A DNA stretch of 22,119 bases from a bacterium (GCA_024231375.1 JAAEQP010001347.1:1-22119); one strand, 5' to 3'; shown: positions 1 through 8,134, counted from the first letter of the stretch. The notes: generated by a model not told the origin, from the sequence alone. Made by a program: numbers and translations.

Positions 1-60
1 GACCGCGATAATGACCATCGCGGCAATGAGCTCAACGTGCGAGAAGCCTCCTCGCCTCAA
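1..60 (-). CDS. Prepilin-like protein, N-terminal fragment cut by window edge
   Basis: Only the first 20 codons are in the window, read on the minus strand from a TTG start at 60-58. They translate as LRRGGFSHVELIAAMVIIAV (the first residue would be Met in the cell). This is a type IV pilin/pseudopilin N-terminus: a short basic leader, a Gly-Phe cleavage site, Glu at +5 of the mature protein and a hydrophobic helix. A GGGAGG ribosome site lies about 6 nt upstream of the TTG, and no better start is visible. It follows the complete prepilin gene at 204-1103 in the same direction after about 140 nt, so the two probably belong to one secretion/pilus-like gene group. The rest of the protein is outside the window and the specific pseudopilin type cannot be told. 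Confidence 0.6.
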   Translation of the reverse strand, partial: MRRGGFSHVELIAAMVIIAV

Positions 61-131
61 GAGATACCTCCCCCTCGCTGGCGCCCGGACCCCTCGGGCA
101 TTGCCCGTTATTCGGGCTCGACCTGTCCCCC

Positions 132-140
132 ATTGTAGCA
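132..140 (-). promoter_or_regulatory. Possible extended -10 promoter for the partial prepilin
   Basis: On the minus strand the sequence reads TGCTACAAT, which matches an extended -10 element (TG-n-TACAAT). No convincing -35 is visible. It lies about 72 nt upstream of the TTG start, between the two prepilin genes, so the downstream one may be transcribed separately. Confidence 0.3.
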
Positions 141-203
141 CACGCAAGGCAACCTGCTAGTCCGCTATCAGAACAGAGCGGCCCCCAGCTCAGAAGACAA
201 GCG

Positions 204-1103
204 CTACGGCAGCAGCGTTTCTATGTTGGCGAACAGGAGCGACCACGACGCGCAGATGGGCCAATCGCCCGGATAGCGAATGAACTCGACATGGCCGTCC
301 ATGAACAGCACGTTGCCGCCGCCGGGGATGTGGTTGAAATTCGTGGAGCCAGTGGCGCCGCCCAGTGCGATGTTGGCGTTGGCTTCGTCGTGCATGACGG
401 CGAGTTCACTCTGGGCCATGGCCGTGGCGGCCGGGTTGTTGATGTCCGACACGAAGAATCGCTCGATGCCTTCGCGAAGGCGGTACATGGTGCCCGTGGC
501 CCAGGAGACGTCCTCGTCGAATGCGCCGTCCACGGGCGGGTCGGACGTCATGTCGCCGATCTGCGCCGCAAGGACGGTCACGAACGCGGTGTCAATCCAC
601 GCCAGGCTGCCGTCGGTCGAGTTCAAGTCCGCTAGGTCCACGAGATAGTGATTGGGCCTCACGCCCCAGCTGTAGTAGAAGTAGGACATGGGCGACATCA
701 TGCACGGGCAGATGGGCTGGTCGGCTTGGTCCATGCAATGCCACGAAGTGCCTTCGAGCACGTTGCCGATGTCTGGATCGGACGGACACAGCATGACCGA
801 CGTGTCGGTGAGGTACTCGGGGTAGATTTGGCTGCCATCCGGGCTGAAGAGCAGCACCGGCGTGTCGACGCGCCGGTCGCAATTGGATCCCTCGCGCATG
901 CGCAAGGTGGGAAACTTCTCGCCCTTGGACTCGTTCGAGTACATCTTGAACACGATGCCCATCTGCTTCAGATTGTTCTGGCAGCTTGCCCGCCGGGCCG
1001 CTTCGCGCGCACGGGCCAACGCCGGCAACAATATCGCCGCTAGGATGCCGATAATGGCAATGACGACCAACAACTCGATTAGGGTGAAGCCTTTTCGCCT
1101 CAT
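204..1103 (-). CDS. Prepilin-type N-terminal cleavage/methylation protein (pseudopilin, H-x-DG C-terminal type)
   Basis: This 299-residue protein begins [20 protein letters not shown], a textbook prepilin signal: basic leader, Gly-Phe cleavage site, Glu+5 and a hydrophobic helix that packs into a pilus. It would be processed by a prepilin peptidase and placed at the inner membrane/periplasm, in a type II secretion or type IV pilus-like fibre. The C-terminus has the NFNH...[14 protein letters not shown] motif of the large pseudopilin family common in Planctomycetes, Lentisphaerae and similar lineages. The open frame extends up to 1337, but the ATG at 1103 is preferred: GGAGG lies about 8 nt upstream and the prepilin leader starts there. 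A second prepilin start follows downstream. Which complex it serves is not visible. Confidence 0.92.
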   Translation of the reverse strand: MRRKGFTLIELLVVIAIIGILAAILLPALARAREAARRASCQNNLKQMGIVFKMYSNESKGEKFPTLRMREGSNCDRRVDTPVLLFSPDGSQIYPEYLTDTSVMLCPSDPDIGNVLEGTSWHCMDQADQPICPCMMSPMSYFYYSWGVRPNHYLVDLADLNSTDGSLAWIDTAFVTVLAAQIGDMTSDPPVDGAFDEDVSWATGTMYRLREGIERFFVSDINNPAATAMAQSELAVMHDEANANIALGGATGSTNFNHIPGGGNVLFMDGHVEFIRYPGDWPICASWSLLFANIETLLP

Positions 1104-1302
1104 GTATGAATCCTCCATGGTTTCGTCTGGGGTAAGCCCAAGCCCGCCCCGCCAACGAGCGAACGTAGCGCCGCTCACCGCTCGCCAGACCCTCGAATCT
1201 TGCACGAAATCTGCAAGAGCACTTGGTCTTGGATGCGAGTTCAGTTCATAATAGGACGCGCATAGCGCATTCTGATAGTAGGCTTTCGGAGGAAATACTT
1301 GT

Positions 1303-2283
1303 ATGATACCGTCCGATGGGTTCTCGGCGGCCTTCACGGTCCCTAATTTTCACCAGAAACTCGACGGATCCCGGCCCATCCAGGTGTACACCTACGCGTT
1401 CGACCCGCTGGACGAGGCTGCGGAGCCTGTTGCGGCGCCCGGGCCGATCTGCGGCACGCTGCTCGGGTTTCCCGGGGTCAACGCCCTGCCGCCCCACGAC
1501 CACGACCACCACGAGATTTCTATCGTCACCGGCGGCACCGCCATCCACCGCACCGCGGACAAGGTGACGCGCCTCTCCCGGGGATCGGCCCTAGCCATTG
1601 CGCCGGGCGAGGTCCATGCTTTCGAGGAAATGGACGCCATGTCCATGGTGAACTGCACGTACCTCACCGAGTGGCTGTTCTACGACCTGCGCGAGTTGTT
1701 GCTGGTGGACGGGCTGGCGGCCTTGTTTTTTCCCCGGGCCATCTGCAGCACGGGACACCGCTTGCTCCTGCCTGAATGGCGTATCGACGACCGGGACATC
1801 GAACCCTGCCTCCGGGAGTTGAACGATATTGCCGAGGAACGCGCACGCCCGGAACCGTCGCCCATGTTCATGCGCCGGGTCCTGGAGAAGTTGATGCTCA
1901 TGCTTCAGCGCACCTACGTCGCCTCCGGCGCCGACACGCCCATGCCTTTCCAGCCCGAAGTGCGCACGGCCATCGAACGCATCGAGGAACACATCCTCCA
2001 AGGCGACGCCTTTGACGCACCGTCCCTGGCGGGTGAGATGGGGATGTCGCGGGATCATTTCGCCCGGCAGTTCAAGCAAGCCACCGGCTGGAGTCCGACG
2101 GACTACTTCCAGAACCGCCGCGTCCAACACGCCAGTTGTCTTCTGTTGAACAGCCGCCAATCGGCTACGGAAGTCGCCTACGCCTTGGGATACTTCGACG
2201 CATCCCACTTCTCGCGATTGTTCAAACGGTACCGGGGCATATCGCCACGCGAGTACAGGCGGAGGTACGCGGCGGCCGGTTGA
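1303..2283 (+). CDS. AraC-family transcriptional regulator with N-terminal cupin sensor
   Basis: This 326-residue protein has the usual two-part AraC layout. Residues about 50-115 look like a cupin: a His-rich strand [13 protein letters not shown], then GxxHRT and [15 protein letters not shown]. Residues about 221-322 form the paired helix-turn-helix DNA-binding domain, with [22 protein letters not shown], then [20 protein letters not shown] and [11 protein letters not shown]. Such proteins usually sense a sugar or other small molecule through the cupin and activate nearby genes. The ATG follows GGAGG by about 10 nt. It is divergent from the prepilin gene (200-nt gap) and convergent with a lipoprotein gene, so no target can be named from context. 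The family call is safe; the ligand is unknown. Confidence 0.92.
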   Translation: MIPSDGFSAAFTVPNFHQKLDGSRPIQVYTYAFDPLDEAAEPVAAPGPICGTLLGFPGVNALPPHDHDHHEISIVTGGTAIHRTADKVTRLSRGSALAIAPGEVHAFEEMDAMSMVNCTYLTEWLFYDLRELLLVDGLAALFFPRAICSTGHRLLLPEWRIDDRDIEPCLRELNDIAEERARPEPSPMFMRRVLEKLMLMLQRTYVASGADTPMPFQPEVRTAIERIEEHILQGDAFDAPSLAGEMGMSRDHFARQFKQATGWSPTDYFQNRRVQHASCLLLNSRQSATEVAYALGYFDASHFSRLFKRYRGISPREYRRRYAAAG

Positions 2284-2298
2284 GAGTCCACAGAGCGA

Positions 2299-2766
2299 TC
2301 AGCGGAGCGTGCCCCACTCCACGATGAGCCATTTGCCCCCGCTCTTCTCCAGGTACACGTCCACCTTGCCCTGGGTACTGATGGGGCGGTCGGACGGACG
2401 GATGGGGTTGGCTACGGTACCGAAGGTTTCAACCACATGGGCCCGGCTGCCCGTGATCGAGACCGCCGGCCGCACACGCGTCACCTTGATGTCCTTGTAG
2501 TTCTTGAAGACCGTCTTGAGATGGTCCTGAAGGCCTTCGTAGTCGCGGCCCTCCGCATCAAGGTAGTATTGGGAAACGTGGGCCATCACCCGGTAGATGC
2601 GCTTCTCGGACATGGCCCAATGCACTTCGGCCATCACCCGCAGTACCTGTTCCGCGTCCGACACCACCGGCGTGGTTACGCCCGGGATCTCCATCGCCGG
2701 ACCGCCGGCGCACCCAGTCAACGCGACCACAACCACAACGGCCGCCCCCACGGACCGAATGGTCAT
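2299..2766 (-). CDS. Lipoprotein with NTF2/SnoaL-like fold
   Basis: This 155-residue protein starts with a lipoprotein signal peptide: a hydrophobic stretch from residue 6, the lipobox LTGC, and the lipidated cysteine at residue 19. The mature part resembles NTF2/SnoaL-like domains: an early helix (VLRVMAEVHWAMSEKRIYRVMAHVSQYY), a middle YEGLQDHLKTVFKNYKDIKV segment, and late beta strands ending VDVYLEKSGGKWLIVEWGTLR. These domains often bind small ligands or act as structural modules, and no catalytic residue can be assigned. Its ATG overlaps the stop of the upstream lipoprotein gene (ATGA), which implies translational coupling. It converges with the araC-type gene, 15 nt from stop to stop. 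Confidence 0.75.
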   Translation of the reverse strand: MTIRSVGAAVVVVVALTGCAGGPAMEIPGVTTPVVSDAEQVLRVMAEVHWAMSEKRIYRVMAHVSQYYLDAEGRDYEGLQDHLKTVFKNYKDIKVTRVRPAVSITGSRAHVVETFGTVANPIRPSDRPISTQGKVDVYLEKSGGKWLIVEWGTLR

Positions 2767-3254
2767 TTCGCGGGTACCGGCGTCAGATGAAGCTCAAACT
2801 CGCGACCCCGGGCCACACCGAGCTCGCTGATCTTCACCACCAACCGTTCGCCGTTCTTGTTGAACCGCAGTTCGGCCCCTTCCGACTGGACCACCGAATC
2901 AAGGATCCAGTCAGCGGCCGGACATTCCCGGATGAAGAAGTTGGCCAACTCCTGCACCGACGACCGCGACGAATACACCATACGGCCGATACGCAAATCC
3001 GACGACTGGTACACGTAGGTCCGGTCATCCTGTTTGGCGCCGAGCGGCAACGGCACATCCGGGAACCGTTGTTCCGTCGAAAGCTGGAGTCCCGGTTCCG
3101 GCGGCAGCGGATCGATAGGCACATCGCCCGGTTCCATCAGTTCCGGCGGCACATCCGATGATGGGCGCTCCCAGAACCGCCAATTCACCTGTTGCGTCTG
3201 ACAAGCCGTCAGGGTCAACCCCGCGAGTAGAACGAGAGCCACAGCGCGTCGCAT
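2763..3254 (-). CDS. Lipoprotein of unknown function
   Basis: This 163-residue protein starts MRRAVALVLLAGLTLTAC, a clear lipoprotein signal with the lipidated cysteine at residue 18. A longer frame with a TTG start at 3287 exists. The ATG at 3254 fits better because GAGAGGGG lies 8 nt upstream and the signal peptide starts there. After a proline-rich linker (about residues 30-55) comes a compact domain with FPDVPLPLGAKQDDRTYVYQ and VQELANFFIRECPAADWILD. That layout recalls periplasmic proteins that describe themselves only as domains of unknown function. It is the first gene of a two-gene lipoprotein operon with an ATGA overlap. I do not recognise a specific family. Confidence 0.7.
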   Translation of the reverse strand: MRRAVALVLLAGLTLTACQTQQVNWRFWERPSSDVPPELMEPGDVPIDPLPPEPGLQLSTEQRFPDVPLPLGAKQDDRTYVYQSSDLRIGRMVYSSRSSVQELANFFIRECPAADWILDSVVQSEGAELRFNKNGERLVVKISELGVARGREFELHLTPVPAK

Positions 3255-3310
3255 AGGAAAGCCCCTCTCTTGGCGTATCGTCGCCAATACGTTAAATGTC
3301 CCACCATACC

Positions 3311-3339
3311 GTCCGGCGGGCCTTATGCCCGCCCCGGAC
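3311..3339. repeat. GC-rich hairpin
   Basis: The arms GTCCGG+CGGGC and GCCCG+CC+CCGGAC pair around the loop CTTAT, with a two-base bulge on one side. There is no U-tract on either side, so it is not an ordinary rho-independent terminator. It lies about 57 nt upstream of the lipoprotein operon start and could sit in its 5' leader. Confidence 0.55.
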
Positions 3340-3514
3340 CAGTATCACCATCGATCCCCGGAACCAGCCGGAGTCCACCACCTCTACTATGGCTCGCGGA
3401 CCCCGAAAGTTCCTGACAGACCTAAGATAGCCGCACAAGCGGCTGGGTTCAAGAGCCATCATCGCGCACTGGAACCTGACCCATATTACGATCAACTTGT
3501 GAAAAGGGCGATCA

Positions 3515-3596
3515 CGTGGTAGGGGCACGCTTCCGCGTGCCCTGGCTCCGACACGCGACGCCCCCTCCTCGGTAGGGTCGCGCTACGTCGCGACCG
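3515..3596 (+). repeat. 82-bp direct repeat, copy 1, with two GGTAGGG hairpins
   Basis: This copy matches 3710-3791 with only a few substitutions. It has two hairpins, each headed by GGTAGGG. The one at 3518-3541 has stem GGCACGC/GCGTGCC and loop TTCC. The one at 3571-3595 has stem GGTCGCG/CGCGACC. The layout resembles REP/palindromic intergenic elements. Confidence 0.85.
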
Positions 3597-3640
3597 TCTT
3601 GGCCTCCATGGCCGCAACCACATGCCCCCGAACCAAGACG

Positions 3641-3664
3641 GCCGACGCGGAGGTCGGCCCTACC
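3641..3664 (-). repeat. Inverted single GGTAGGG hairpin unit
   Basis: On the minus strand this reads GGTAGGG followed by a GCCGAC/GTCGGC stem around CTCCGC. It has the same head and the same CTCCG-like loop core as the other units but a different stem sequence, and it lies between the two 82-bp direct repeats in the opposite direction. Confidence 0.75.
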
Positions 3665-3709
3665 CCGGCTTCCGTGAACATCGCGGGAACCGCACAAACG
3701 GAACAGTAC

Positions 3710-3791
3710 CGTGGTAGGGGCACGCTTCCGCGTGCCCTGGCTCCGACACGCGACACCCCCTCTTCGGTAGGGTCGCGCTCCGTCGCGACCG
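3710..3791 (+). repeat. 82-bp direct repeat, copy 2, with two GGTAGGG hairpins
   Basis: This is the second copy of the repeat at 3515-3596. Its hairpins lie at 3713-3736 and 3766-3790. The few differences from copy 1 fall mainly in the linker and the loop (CTACGT against CTCCGT), while both stems are intact. Confidence 0.85.
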
Positions 3792-3862
3792 GCCACAGCT
3801 TTCCCATCCCTCGTGATCTACGTGCCCTTCGTGGTTGGTCTCTTCAGGATCGGGGGCGCGGC

Positions 3863-5278
3863 CTATCTTCGGGCGTTTCGCTCGGGCCGTTTGTCGCGGT
3901 CAATGTCGACGCGGAACTCGCCGAAACAACCGTGCGTGCACAGGATGCCACGTTCGGTAAGGGCGTGGGCCATGGCTTCGTAGTGCCAGCGAGGATCGCC
4001 CGGCAATGACTTGAAAATCGCCTCGTAATCTCTGTCCCCCAAGCCGTCGATCTCACTCACTGACATGTCGCCGAAGACCCTGCGCGTCTCGGCGAGCGCG
4101 GTATCCGTGTACTTCCGCGTCATCTTCTTGAGAGTATAGTGACTGGAGAAATGGAAGACTCGGTCTTTCTGATTCATTGCAAATTCAACGGCTCCACCAT
4201 CCCCCGGGCGCGATGCGGCTTCGAGAGAAGAGAGAAATGTCCGCGCATCAACGCAGACCGTCTCGCGTTTGCCGGCGTTGTCGTCGACTACGGTGACGAC
4301 AACGAAATCAACGGCAGTGAACCCAACCGAATCCAACGCCCGCTCAAACTGCGCGTCCGACAGCCCAATCGGCGCATCCCCTTCCGCCGCGTCCACCGCC
4401 GTGCGGATATGGTCAAAGCACCCATCGATCTCGCCGGATTCCAGGAACCCAATGGTCATGGCATCGACGCACCCAAGCCCCAGCACGTAACGCATGGATT
4501 CCGGGATCTTGTCCGCCAGTTTGCCTTCGCCCACGATCTTCATGCCGAGCATGCCTTTGCCCGCGGCGTGGGCTTTCTGCAACACGGCCGCCACCTCTTC
4601 GGGCGGTCCGTCCATCTTCTCGCCGAAGGGGTTGATGCGCGACAACATGACGTCCACCCACGGCGACCCGGCGGCTTCTTCCATGGCGGCGAAATTGTGG
4701 CACGACACACCGTGGGCGCGGATGATGCCCTTGTCCTTGGCTTCGGACAACGCGTCCATGCAGGCGGCGTGTTTCTCGGTCCACTTGGGACCGTCCCGCT
4801 CGGTGAGGCAATGCATCAACACCACATCGATGCAATCCACATCCAATTCCTTGCGGAACCGTTCGAGATCGGCCCGGATGAAGTCGGGTTCGCGCGACAC
4901 GGTCTTGGTCGAAAGCATGACCTTGTCGCGGTCGATGGTGTGGGACAGCATTTCGCGCATGAACACGTGGGACCCGTACATGTCGGCCAGGTCGAAGTAC
5001 GTGATGCCCTTGCCATACGCGTGGTCAAACACGGACAGCACCGCGTTGCGTCCCTGCCGCGTCAACCGGCTGCTGCCGTTCCACGCGTTCACGCCCGTGC
5101 CCATGCCCAAGAGACTGCACTTGATGCCCGTGTTGCCGAGGGTGCGGACTGTTGTGGCGGAAAGGTCGGCCATCGGCGCGGGAGCGGCCATCGCGCGTGT
5201 GGTCCCGCCCATGGCGGCCCCGGCGACCAAGCCAGCCGCGGAATTGCGGAAGAAGCTCCGTCGATTCATCCTGTGCAT
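3863..5278 (-). CDS. Tat-exported aldo/keto reductase with extra C-terminal domain
   Basis: This 471-residue protein begins with a twin-arginine signal (MHRMNRRSFFRNSAAG, then a hydrophobic Ala/Gly stretch to about residue 32), so it is probably folded in the cytoplasm and exported. Residues about 44-300 are an aldo/keto reductase barrel. The catalytic tetrad is visible as Asp96 and Tyr101 (YFDLADMYG), Lys125 (LSTKT) and His156 (LMHC). The family reduces carbonyls with NADPH, although exported members may act differently. Residues about 305-471 are an additional domain ending CTHGCFGEFRVDIDRDKR, which I do not recognise; most family members end near residue 300. The ATG at 5278 has GGAG 8 nt upstream, a better site than the internal Met4. 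It stands alone between two repeat-filled gaps. Substrate unknown. Confidence 0.88.
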   Translation of the reverse strand: MHRMNRRSFFRNSAAGLVAGAAMGGTTRAMAAPAPMADLSATTVRTLGNTGIKCSLLGMGTGVNAWNGSSRLTRQGRNAVLSVFDHAYGKGITYFDLADMYGSHVFMREMLSHTIDRDKVMLSTKTVSREPDFIRADLERFRKELDVDCIDVVLMHCLTERDGPKWTEKHAACMDALSEAKDKGIIRAHGVSCHNFAAMEEAAGSPWVDVMLSRINPFGEKMDGPPEEVAAVLQKAHAAGKGMLGMKIVGEGKLADKIPESMRYVLGLGCVDAMTIGFLESGEIDGCFDHIRTAVDAAEGDAPIGLSDAQFERALDSVGFTAVDFVVVTVVDDNAGKRETVCVDARTFLSSLEAASRPGDGGAVEFAMNQKDRVFHFSSHYTLKKMTRKYTDTALAETRRVFGDMSVSEIDGLGDRDYEAIFKSLPGDPRWHYEAMAHALTERGILCTHGCFGEFRVDIDRDKRPERNARR

Positions 5279-5397
5279 GCGCGCGTCTCCGTTGTTCGTC
5301 CCGTGTCCATTCTACACAACGGGCGGTGTGCAAGGAACAGGAGCGAAGCCTGCGCTATCACGAATGTGTCACCCAGACCGAAACCCACCCAAACAAT

Positions 5398-5437
5398 TCT
5401 TACCCTCGCCCAACGGGAGAGGGCAGGGTGAGGGGTC
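5398..5437 (-). repeat. CCCTCACCC...GGGAGAGGG palindromic repeat
   Basis: This is one of five copies in the window of an element built around CCCTCTCCC-GT-GGGAGAGGG (here with one arm mismatch), flanked by CCCCTCACCCTG on one side and TAAGA on the other. The orientation is minus relative to the copy at 11938. Confidence 0.8.
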
Positions 5438-5462
5438 TGCAGCCTTGTCCGGGTTCCCTGAG

Positions 5463-5524
5463 CCCAGCGACTTCCCATGCGCCCGAAGACACCCACAAAC
5501 GAGTTTGTGGGTGGCACATCAGCC
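5463..5524 (+). repeat. 62-bp repeat type A, copy 1
   Basis: This copy appears identical to 5597-5658. Its centre is a perfect 10-bp hairpin, CACCCACAAA-CGAG-TTTGTGGGTG, followed by GCACA. The outer parts are the reverse complement of the type B repeats, so A and B are opposite orientations of one element family with different centres. Confidence 0.85.
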
Positions 5525-5544
5525 GGGCGAGTTGCCTCCCCGCT

Positions 5545-5590
5545 CTCAAGTGTGCCACCTTCAAGCGCCAGCTCGTGGGTGCCCGGATTG
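5545..5590 (+). repeat. 46-bp repeat type B, copy 1
   Basis: It has the form TGTGCCACC, a short CAAGC/GCTTG-like stem (here GCTCG), then TGGGTG and CCGGATT. Near-identical copies lie at 5681-5726 and 5744-5788. Confidence 0.8.
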
Positions 5591-5596
5591 CCCAAC

Positions 5597-5658
5597 CCCA
5601 GCGACTTCCCATGCGCCCGAAGACACCCACAAACGAGTTTGTGGGTGGCACATCAGCC
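5597..5658 (+). repeat. 62-bp repeat type A, copy 2
   Basis: This is the second copy of the 5463-5524 unit. An A-B pair (5463-5590) is followed by A-B-B (5597-5788), which looks like tandem duplication of a composite unit. Confidence 0.85.
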
Positions 5659-5680
5659 CAGGCGAGGTACCTCCCCCATC

Positions 5681-5726
5681 CTCAAGTGTGCCACCTTCAA
5701 GCGCCAGCTTGTGGGTGTCCGGATTG
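5681..5726 (+). repeat. 46-bp repeat type B, copy 2
   Basis: It carries TGTGCCACC, then the CAAGC-GCCA-GCTTG stem-loop, then TGGGTGTCCGGATT. It differs from copy 1 at two positions, one of which completes the stem. Confidence 0.8.
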
Positions 5727-5743
5727 CAAGTTGCCTCCCCACT

Positions 5744-5788
5744 CTCAAGTGTGCCACCTTCAAGCGCCAGCTTGTGGGTGTCCGGATT
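5744..5788 (+). repeat. 46-bp repeat type B, copy 3
   Basis: It is the same as copy 2 over the shared length. The TTGCCTCCCC run before it also precedes copy 1, which supports a local duplication. Confidence 0.8.
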
Positions 5789-5813
5789 CCCCACGGGGAT
5801 CTCAACAGAAGGC

Positions 5814-5857
5814 ACAAAAAAACGCCGGGGAACCCGCGTCATGCAGATTCCCCGGCG
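5814..5857 (-). terminator. Rho-independent terminator of leuCD
   Basis: On the minus strand a 9-bp perfect GC-rich stem (CGCCGGGGA with TCCCCGGCG, loop 17 nt) is followed at once by a run of seven T. It starts about 10 nt after the leuD stop codon. Confidence 0.88.
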
Positions 5858-5866
5858 TCAACGTGA

Positions 5867-6463
5867 CTAGGCGATGCCATGGGCCGCTTCGTACGCGGCG
5901 ATCTTGTCCTCATGGCGAAGGGTCAAGCCGATCTGGTCCAACCCCTTCAACAGCCGTTCTTGCAGGAACGTGTCCAACTCGAATGCGATGGTCGACCCGT
6001 CCGGTTTCGTGATGGTCAGTGCTTCCACATCGACCGCGAGTTCGTACCCTTCCTGCGCCGCCACTTCGGCGAACAACGCGTCAATCACGTCGTTCGGCAG
6101 GCGGATAGGCAGCATGCCGTTGTTGAAGCAGTTGTTGTAGAAAATGTCCGCGAACGACGGCGCCAAAATGCAGCGGAACCCGTAGTCGTTCAACGCCCAC
6201 GGCGCATGCTCGCGCGACGATCCGCATCCGAAGTTGTCGCGCGCCAACAGCACGCTCGCGCCTTCGTAACGCGGCGCGTTCAACACGAACTCGGGGTTCG
6301 GTGTCTTGCCGTCTTCCAGAAACCGCCAATCGTAGAAGAGGCAGTCGTCGTATCCCGTCCGCTGCACGCGCTTGAGAAACTGCTTCGGGATGATCTGGTC
6401 CGTGTCCACATTCTGGGCGTCCAACGGCGCCACGATGCCGGTGTGTTTCACCAATGGTTCCAT
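5867..6463 (-). CDS. leuD: 3-isopropylmalate dehydratase, small subunit
   Basis: This 198-residue protein is the swivel-domain subunit of isopropylmalate isomerase. With LeuC it moves the hydroxyl of 2-isopropylmalate to give 3-isopropylmalate in leucine synthesis, in the cytoplasm. Family motifs are clear: [13 protein letters not shown] (residues 18-30) and [15 protein letters not shown] (residues 77-91), the second forming part of the substrate pocket. The length is normal for a bacterial LeuD. The ATG has GGGAG about 7 nt upstream. It follows leuC by 176 nt of non-coding sequence and ends at a strong terminator. Confidence 0.97.
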   Translation of the reverse strand: MEPLVKHTGIVAPLDAQNVDTDQIIPKQFLKRVQRTGYDDCLFYDWRFLEDGKTPNPEFVLNAPRYEGASVLLARDNFGCGSSREHAPWALNDYGFRCILAPSFADIFYNNCFNNGMLPIRLPNDVIDALFAEVAAQEGYELAVDVEALTITKPDGSTIAFELDTFLQERLLKGLDQIGLTLRHEDKIAAYEAAHGIA

Positions 6464-6521
6464 GTGTCTGCTCCCGTAAACCGGAGGCCGGCCGAAACCG
6501 GCGTTCCGTGTAGTGCCTAGG

Positions 6522-6640
6522 GGCGCGGCCAGAAAGTAGGCAAGCGTCCTAAGTACGTTTGTTTCGCCTCTGTAAGTCTTGTGTTTCTGGTTGAACTTGG
6601 GGCCGCGCCTTATAGAAGCCGACCTTTCAGGCCGGACTTC
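6522..6640. repeat. Inverted repeats between leuC and leuD
   Basis: GGCGCGGCC at 6522-6530 faces GGCCGCGCC at 6601-6609, with shorter inner CCAGAAA/TTTCTGG arms (6529-6535 and 6584-6590). Next to it, TAGAAG at 6613-6618 and CTTCTA at 6637-6642 close a second, imperfect hairpin at the leuC stop codon. The gap is long for a two-gene operon and may hold a small insertion or an mRNA stabilising structure. Confidence 0.55.
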
Positions 6641-8049
6641 TAGTTGAAGTCCCAGTCCCGAATGTCCACGAAGTGGCCCTTGACGGCCGCGGCCGCGGCC
6701 ATGGCCGGACTCACCAGATGCGTGCGTCCGCCCTTGCCTTGCCGACCTTCAAAATTGCGGTTCGACGTGGCCGCGCACCGTTCGCCCGGACTCAGCCGGT
6801 CGTCGTTCATGGCCAGGCACATGGAGCACCCCGCCTCGCGCCATTCGAATCCCGCGTCCTTGAAGATAGCGTCCAAGCCCTCGGCTTCCGCCTGAGCTTT
6901 CACGGCATTCGACCCCGGTACGATCATGGCCAGCGTGATGGATTCGTTGACCTTGTAGCCCTTGGCCACAATCGCGGCTTCGCGCAGGTCTTCGATGCGA
7001 CCGTTTGTGCAGGACCCGATGAACACCTTGTCCACCGACACGTCGGTCATGGGCACGTTCTCGTCCAGCGCCATATACTTCAGCGCCTTGTCAGCCGATC
7101 CGCGCTTGTCCACGTCGTCCATGTCCGCCAACACCGGCGTCCGTCCGTTGACGCCCGTCACCATACCGGGCGACGTGCCCCAGGTGACCTGCGGCTCGAT
7201 GTCCGCCGCGTCCAACTCGACCAGCACGTCGTACGAACAGCCCGGGTCCGACGCCCACGCTTTCCACGCGGCAGCCAGTTCGTCCCACGGCGTATCCTTG
7301 TCGATGTAGTCACGTCCCTTCAGGTACGCGACCGTCTTCTCGTCCGGCGAAATCAGGCCGGCCCGCGCGCCCGCTTCGATGGTCATGTTGCTGACCGTCA
7401 TGCGGCCTTCCATGGACAGCGCCCGGATGGCGTCGCCCGTGAACTCGATGACGTAGCCCGTGCCGCCGTCGGTACCGATCTTGCCGATGATGGCCAGGAT
7501 GATGTCCTTGGCAGTCACACCGGGACCCGCCGTACCGTTGACGCGCACTTCCATGGTCTTCGACTTCTGCTGGAGCAGCGTCTGCGTGGCCAGCACGTGT
7601 TCCACTTCGCTCGTGCCAATGCCGAATGCCAGCGCGCCGAAGGCCCCGTGCGTGGCCGTATGCGAATCGCCGCACACGATGGTGTACCCGGGCTGGGTCA
7701 GGCCCAGTTCCGGTCCGATCACGTGTACGATGCCGTTGCGCTCGTCGTTCATGTCGAAACACGTGACGTCGAACTCGTCGCAGTTAGTGCGCAGGGTCTC
7801 GACCTGGGTCTTGGACAACAGGTCGGCAATGGGCTTCGACCGGTCCGTCGTCGGGATGTTGTGATCCATCGTCGCGAACGTGCGGTCCGGGCGGCGCACG
7901 GTGCGGTTCGTCAGCCGCAGCCCTTCAAACGCTTGCGGCGACGTCACCTCGTGTACGTACTGCCGGTCAATGTAAATGATCGGCGACTGCCCCGGCTCCG
8001 CATGGACCAGGTGGGCGTCCCAGATCTTCTCATAGATGTTCTTGGCCAT
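6640..8049 (-). CDS. leuC: 3-isopropylmalate dehydratase, large subunit
   Basis: This 469-residue protein is the Fe-S catalytic subunit of isopropylmalate isomerase, an aconitase-superfamily enzyme of leucine synthesis. The three cysteines that hold the [4Fe-4S] cluster are in the expected places: Cys347 (FIGSCTNGR), Cys408 and Cys411 (GCSMCLAMN). [20 protein letters not shown] and [19 protein letters not shown] are also typical. The frame stays open to 8250, but the family start [15 protein letters not shown] lies at 8049 with GGAAGGAA about 10 nt upstream. Its length matches bacterial LeuC almost exactly. It is transcribed together with leuD. Confidence 0.97.
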   Translation of the reverse strand: MAKNIYEKIWDAHLVHAEPGQSPIIYIDRQYVHEVTSPQAFEGLRLTNRTVRRPDRTFATMDHNIPTTDRSKPIADLLSKTQVETLRTNCDEFDVTCFDMNDERNGIVHVIGPELGLTQPGYTIVCGDSHTATHGAFGALAFGIGTSEVEHVLATQTLLQQKSKTMEVRVNGTAGPGVTAKDIILAIIGKIGTDGGTGYVIEFTGDAIRALSMEGRMTVSNMTIEAGARAGLISPDEKTVAYLKGRDYIDKDTPWDELAAAWKAWASDPGCSYDVLVELDAADIEPQVTWGTSPGMVTGVNGRTPVLADMDDVDKRGSADKALKYMALDENVPMTDVSVDKVFIGSCTNGRIEDLREAAIVAKGYKVNESITLAMIVPGSNAVKAQAEAEGLDAIFKDAGFEWREAGCSMCLAMNDDRLSPGERCAATSNRNFEGRQGKGGRTHLVSPAMAAAAAVKGHFVDIRDWDFN

Positions 8050-8134
8050 GTTCGTCTGTTCCTTCCATAGTCGTCGTCCGCGGACCTCACACAGTTCTCC
8101 ACGGATACGGTCTACAAGGGCGGGATGTCCGCCG

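Larger units (their letters stand above)
3255..3862. other. Gene-free stretch with hairpins and repeats
   Basis: I see no convincing gene in these 608 nt. A strong imperfect hairpin lies at 3311-3339 and the repeat block described separately fills 3515-3791. A 78-codon minus-strand frame (3292-3528) runs into the repeat and has no recognisable protein features. Confidence 0.6.
5279..5866. other. Gene-free, repeat-filled stretch
   Basis: These 588 nt hold one copy of the CCCTCACCC palindrome (5398-5437), five copies of a second repeat family (5463-5788) and the leuCD terminator. Open frames here run through the repeats in several phases and look accidental. Confidence 0.7.

Noticed and set aside
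395..428. TGA with ATGGC exactly 23 nt downstream on the plus strand
   Set aside because: The flanking bases do not form the stem and the region is antisense to the prepilin gene.
3292..3528. 78-codon minus-strand frame
   Set aside because: It overlaps a hairpin and the first 82-bp repeat, with no signal peptide, domain or clear ribosome site.
4139..5431. 430-codon plus-strand frame
   Set aside because: It is antisense to the aldo/keto reductase, has no protein motif and has a His/Arg-rich composition typical of shadow frames in GC-rich DNA.
5463..5788. CRISPR array
   Set aside because: The units differ in type, contain internal hairpins of unequal length, are irregularly spaced, and no cas gene is present.
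6673..8070. 465-codon plus-strand frame
   Set aside because: It is the antisense shadow of leuC.
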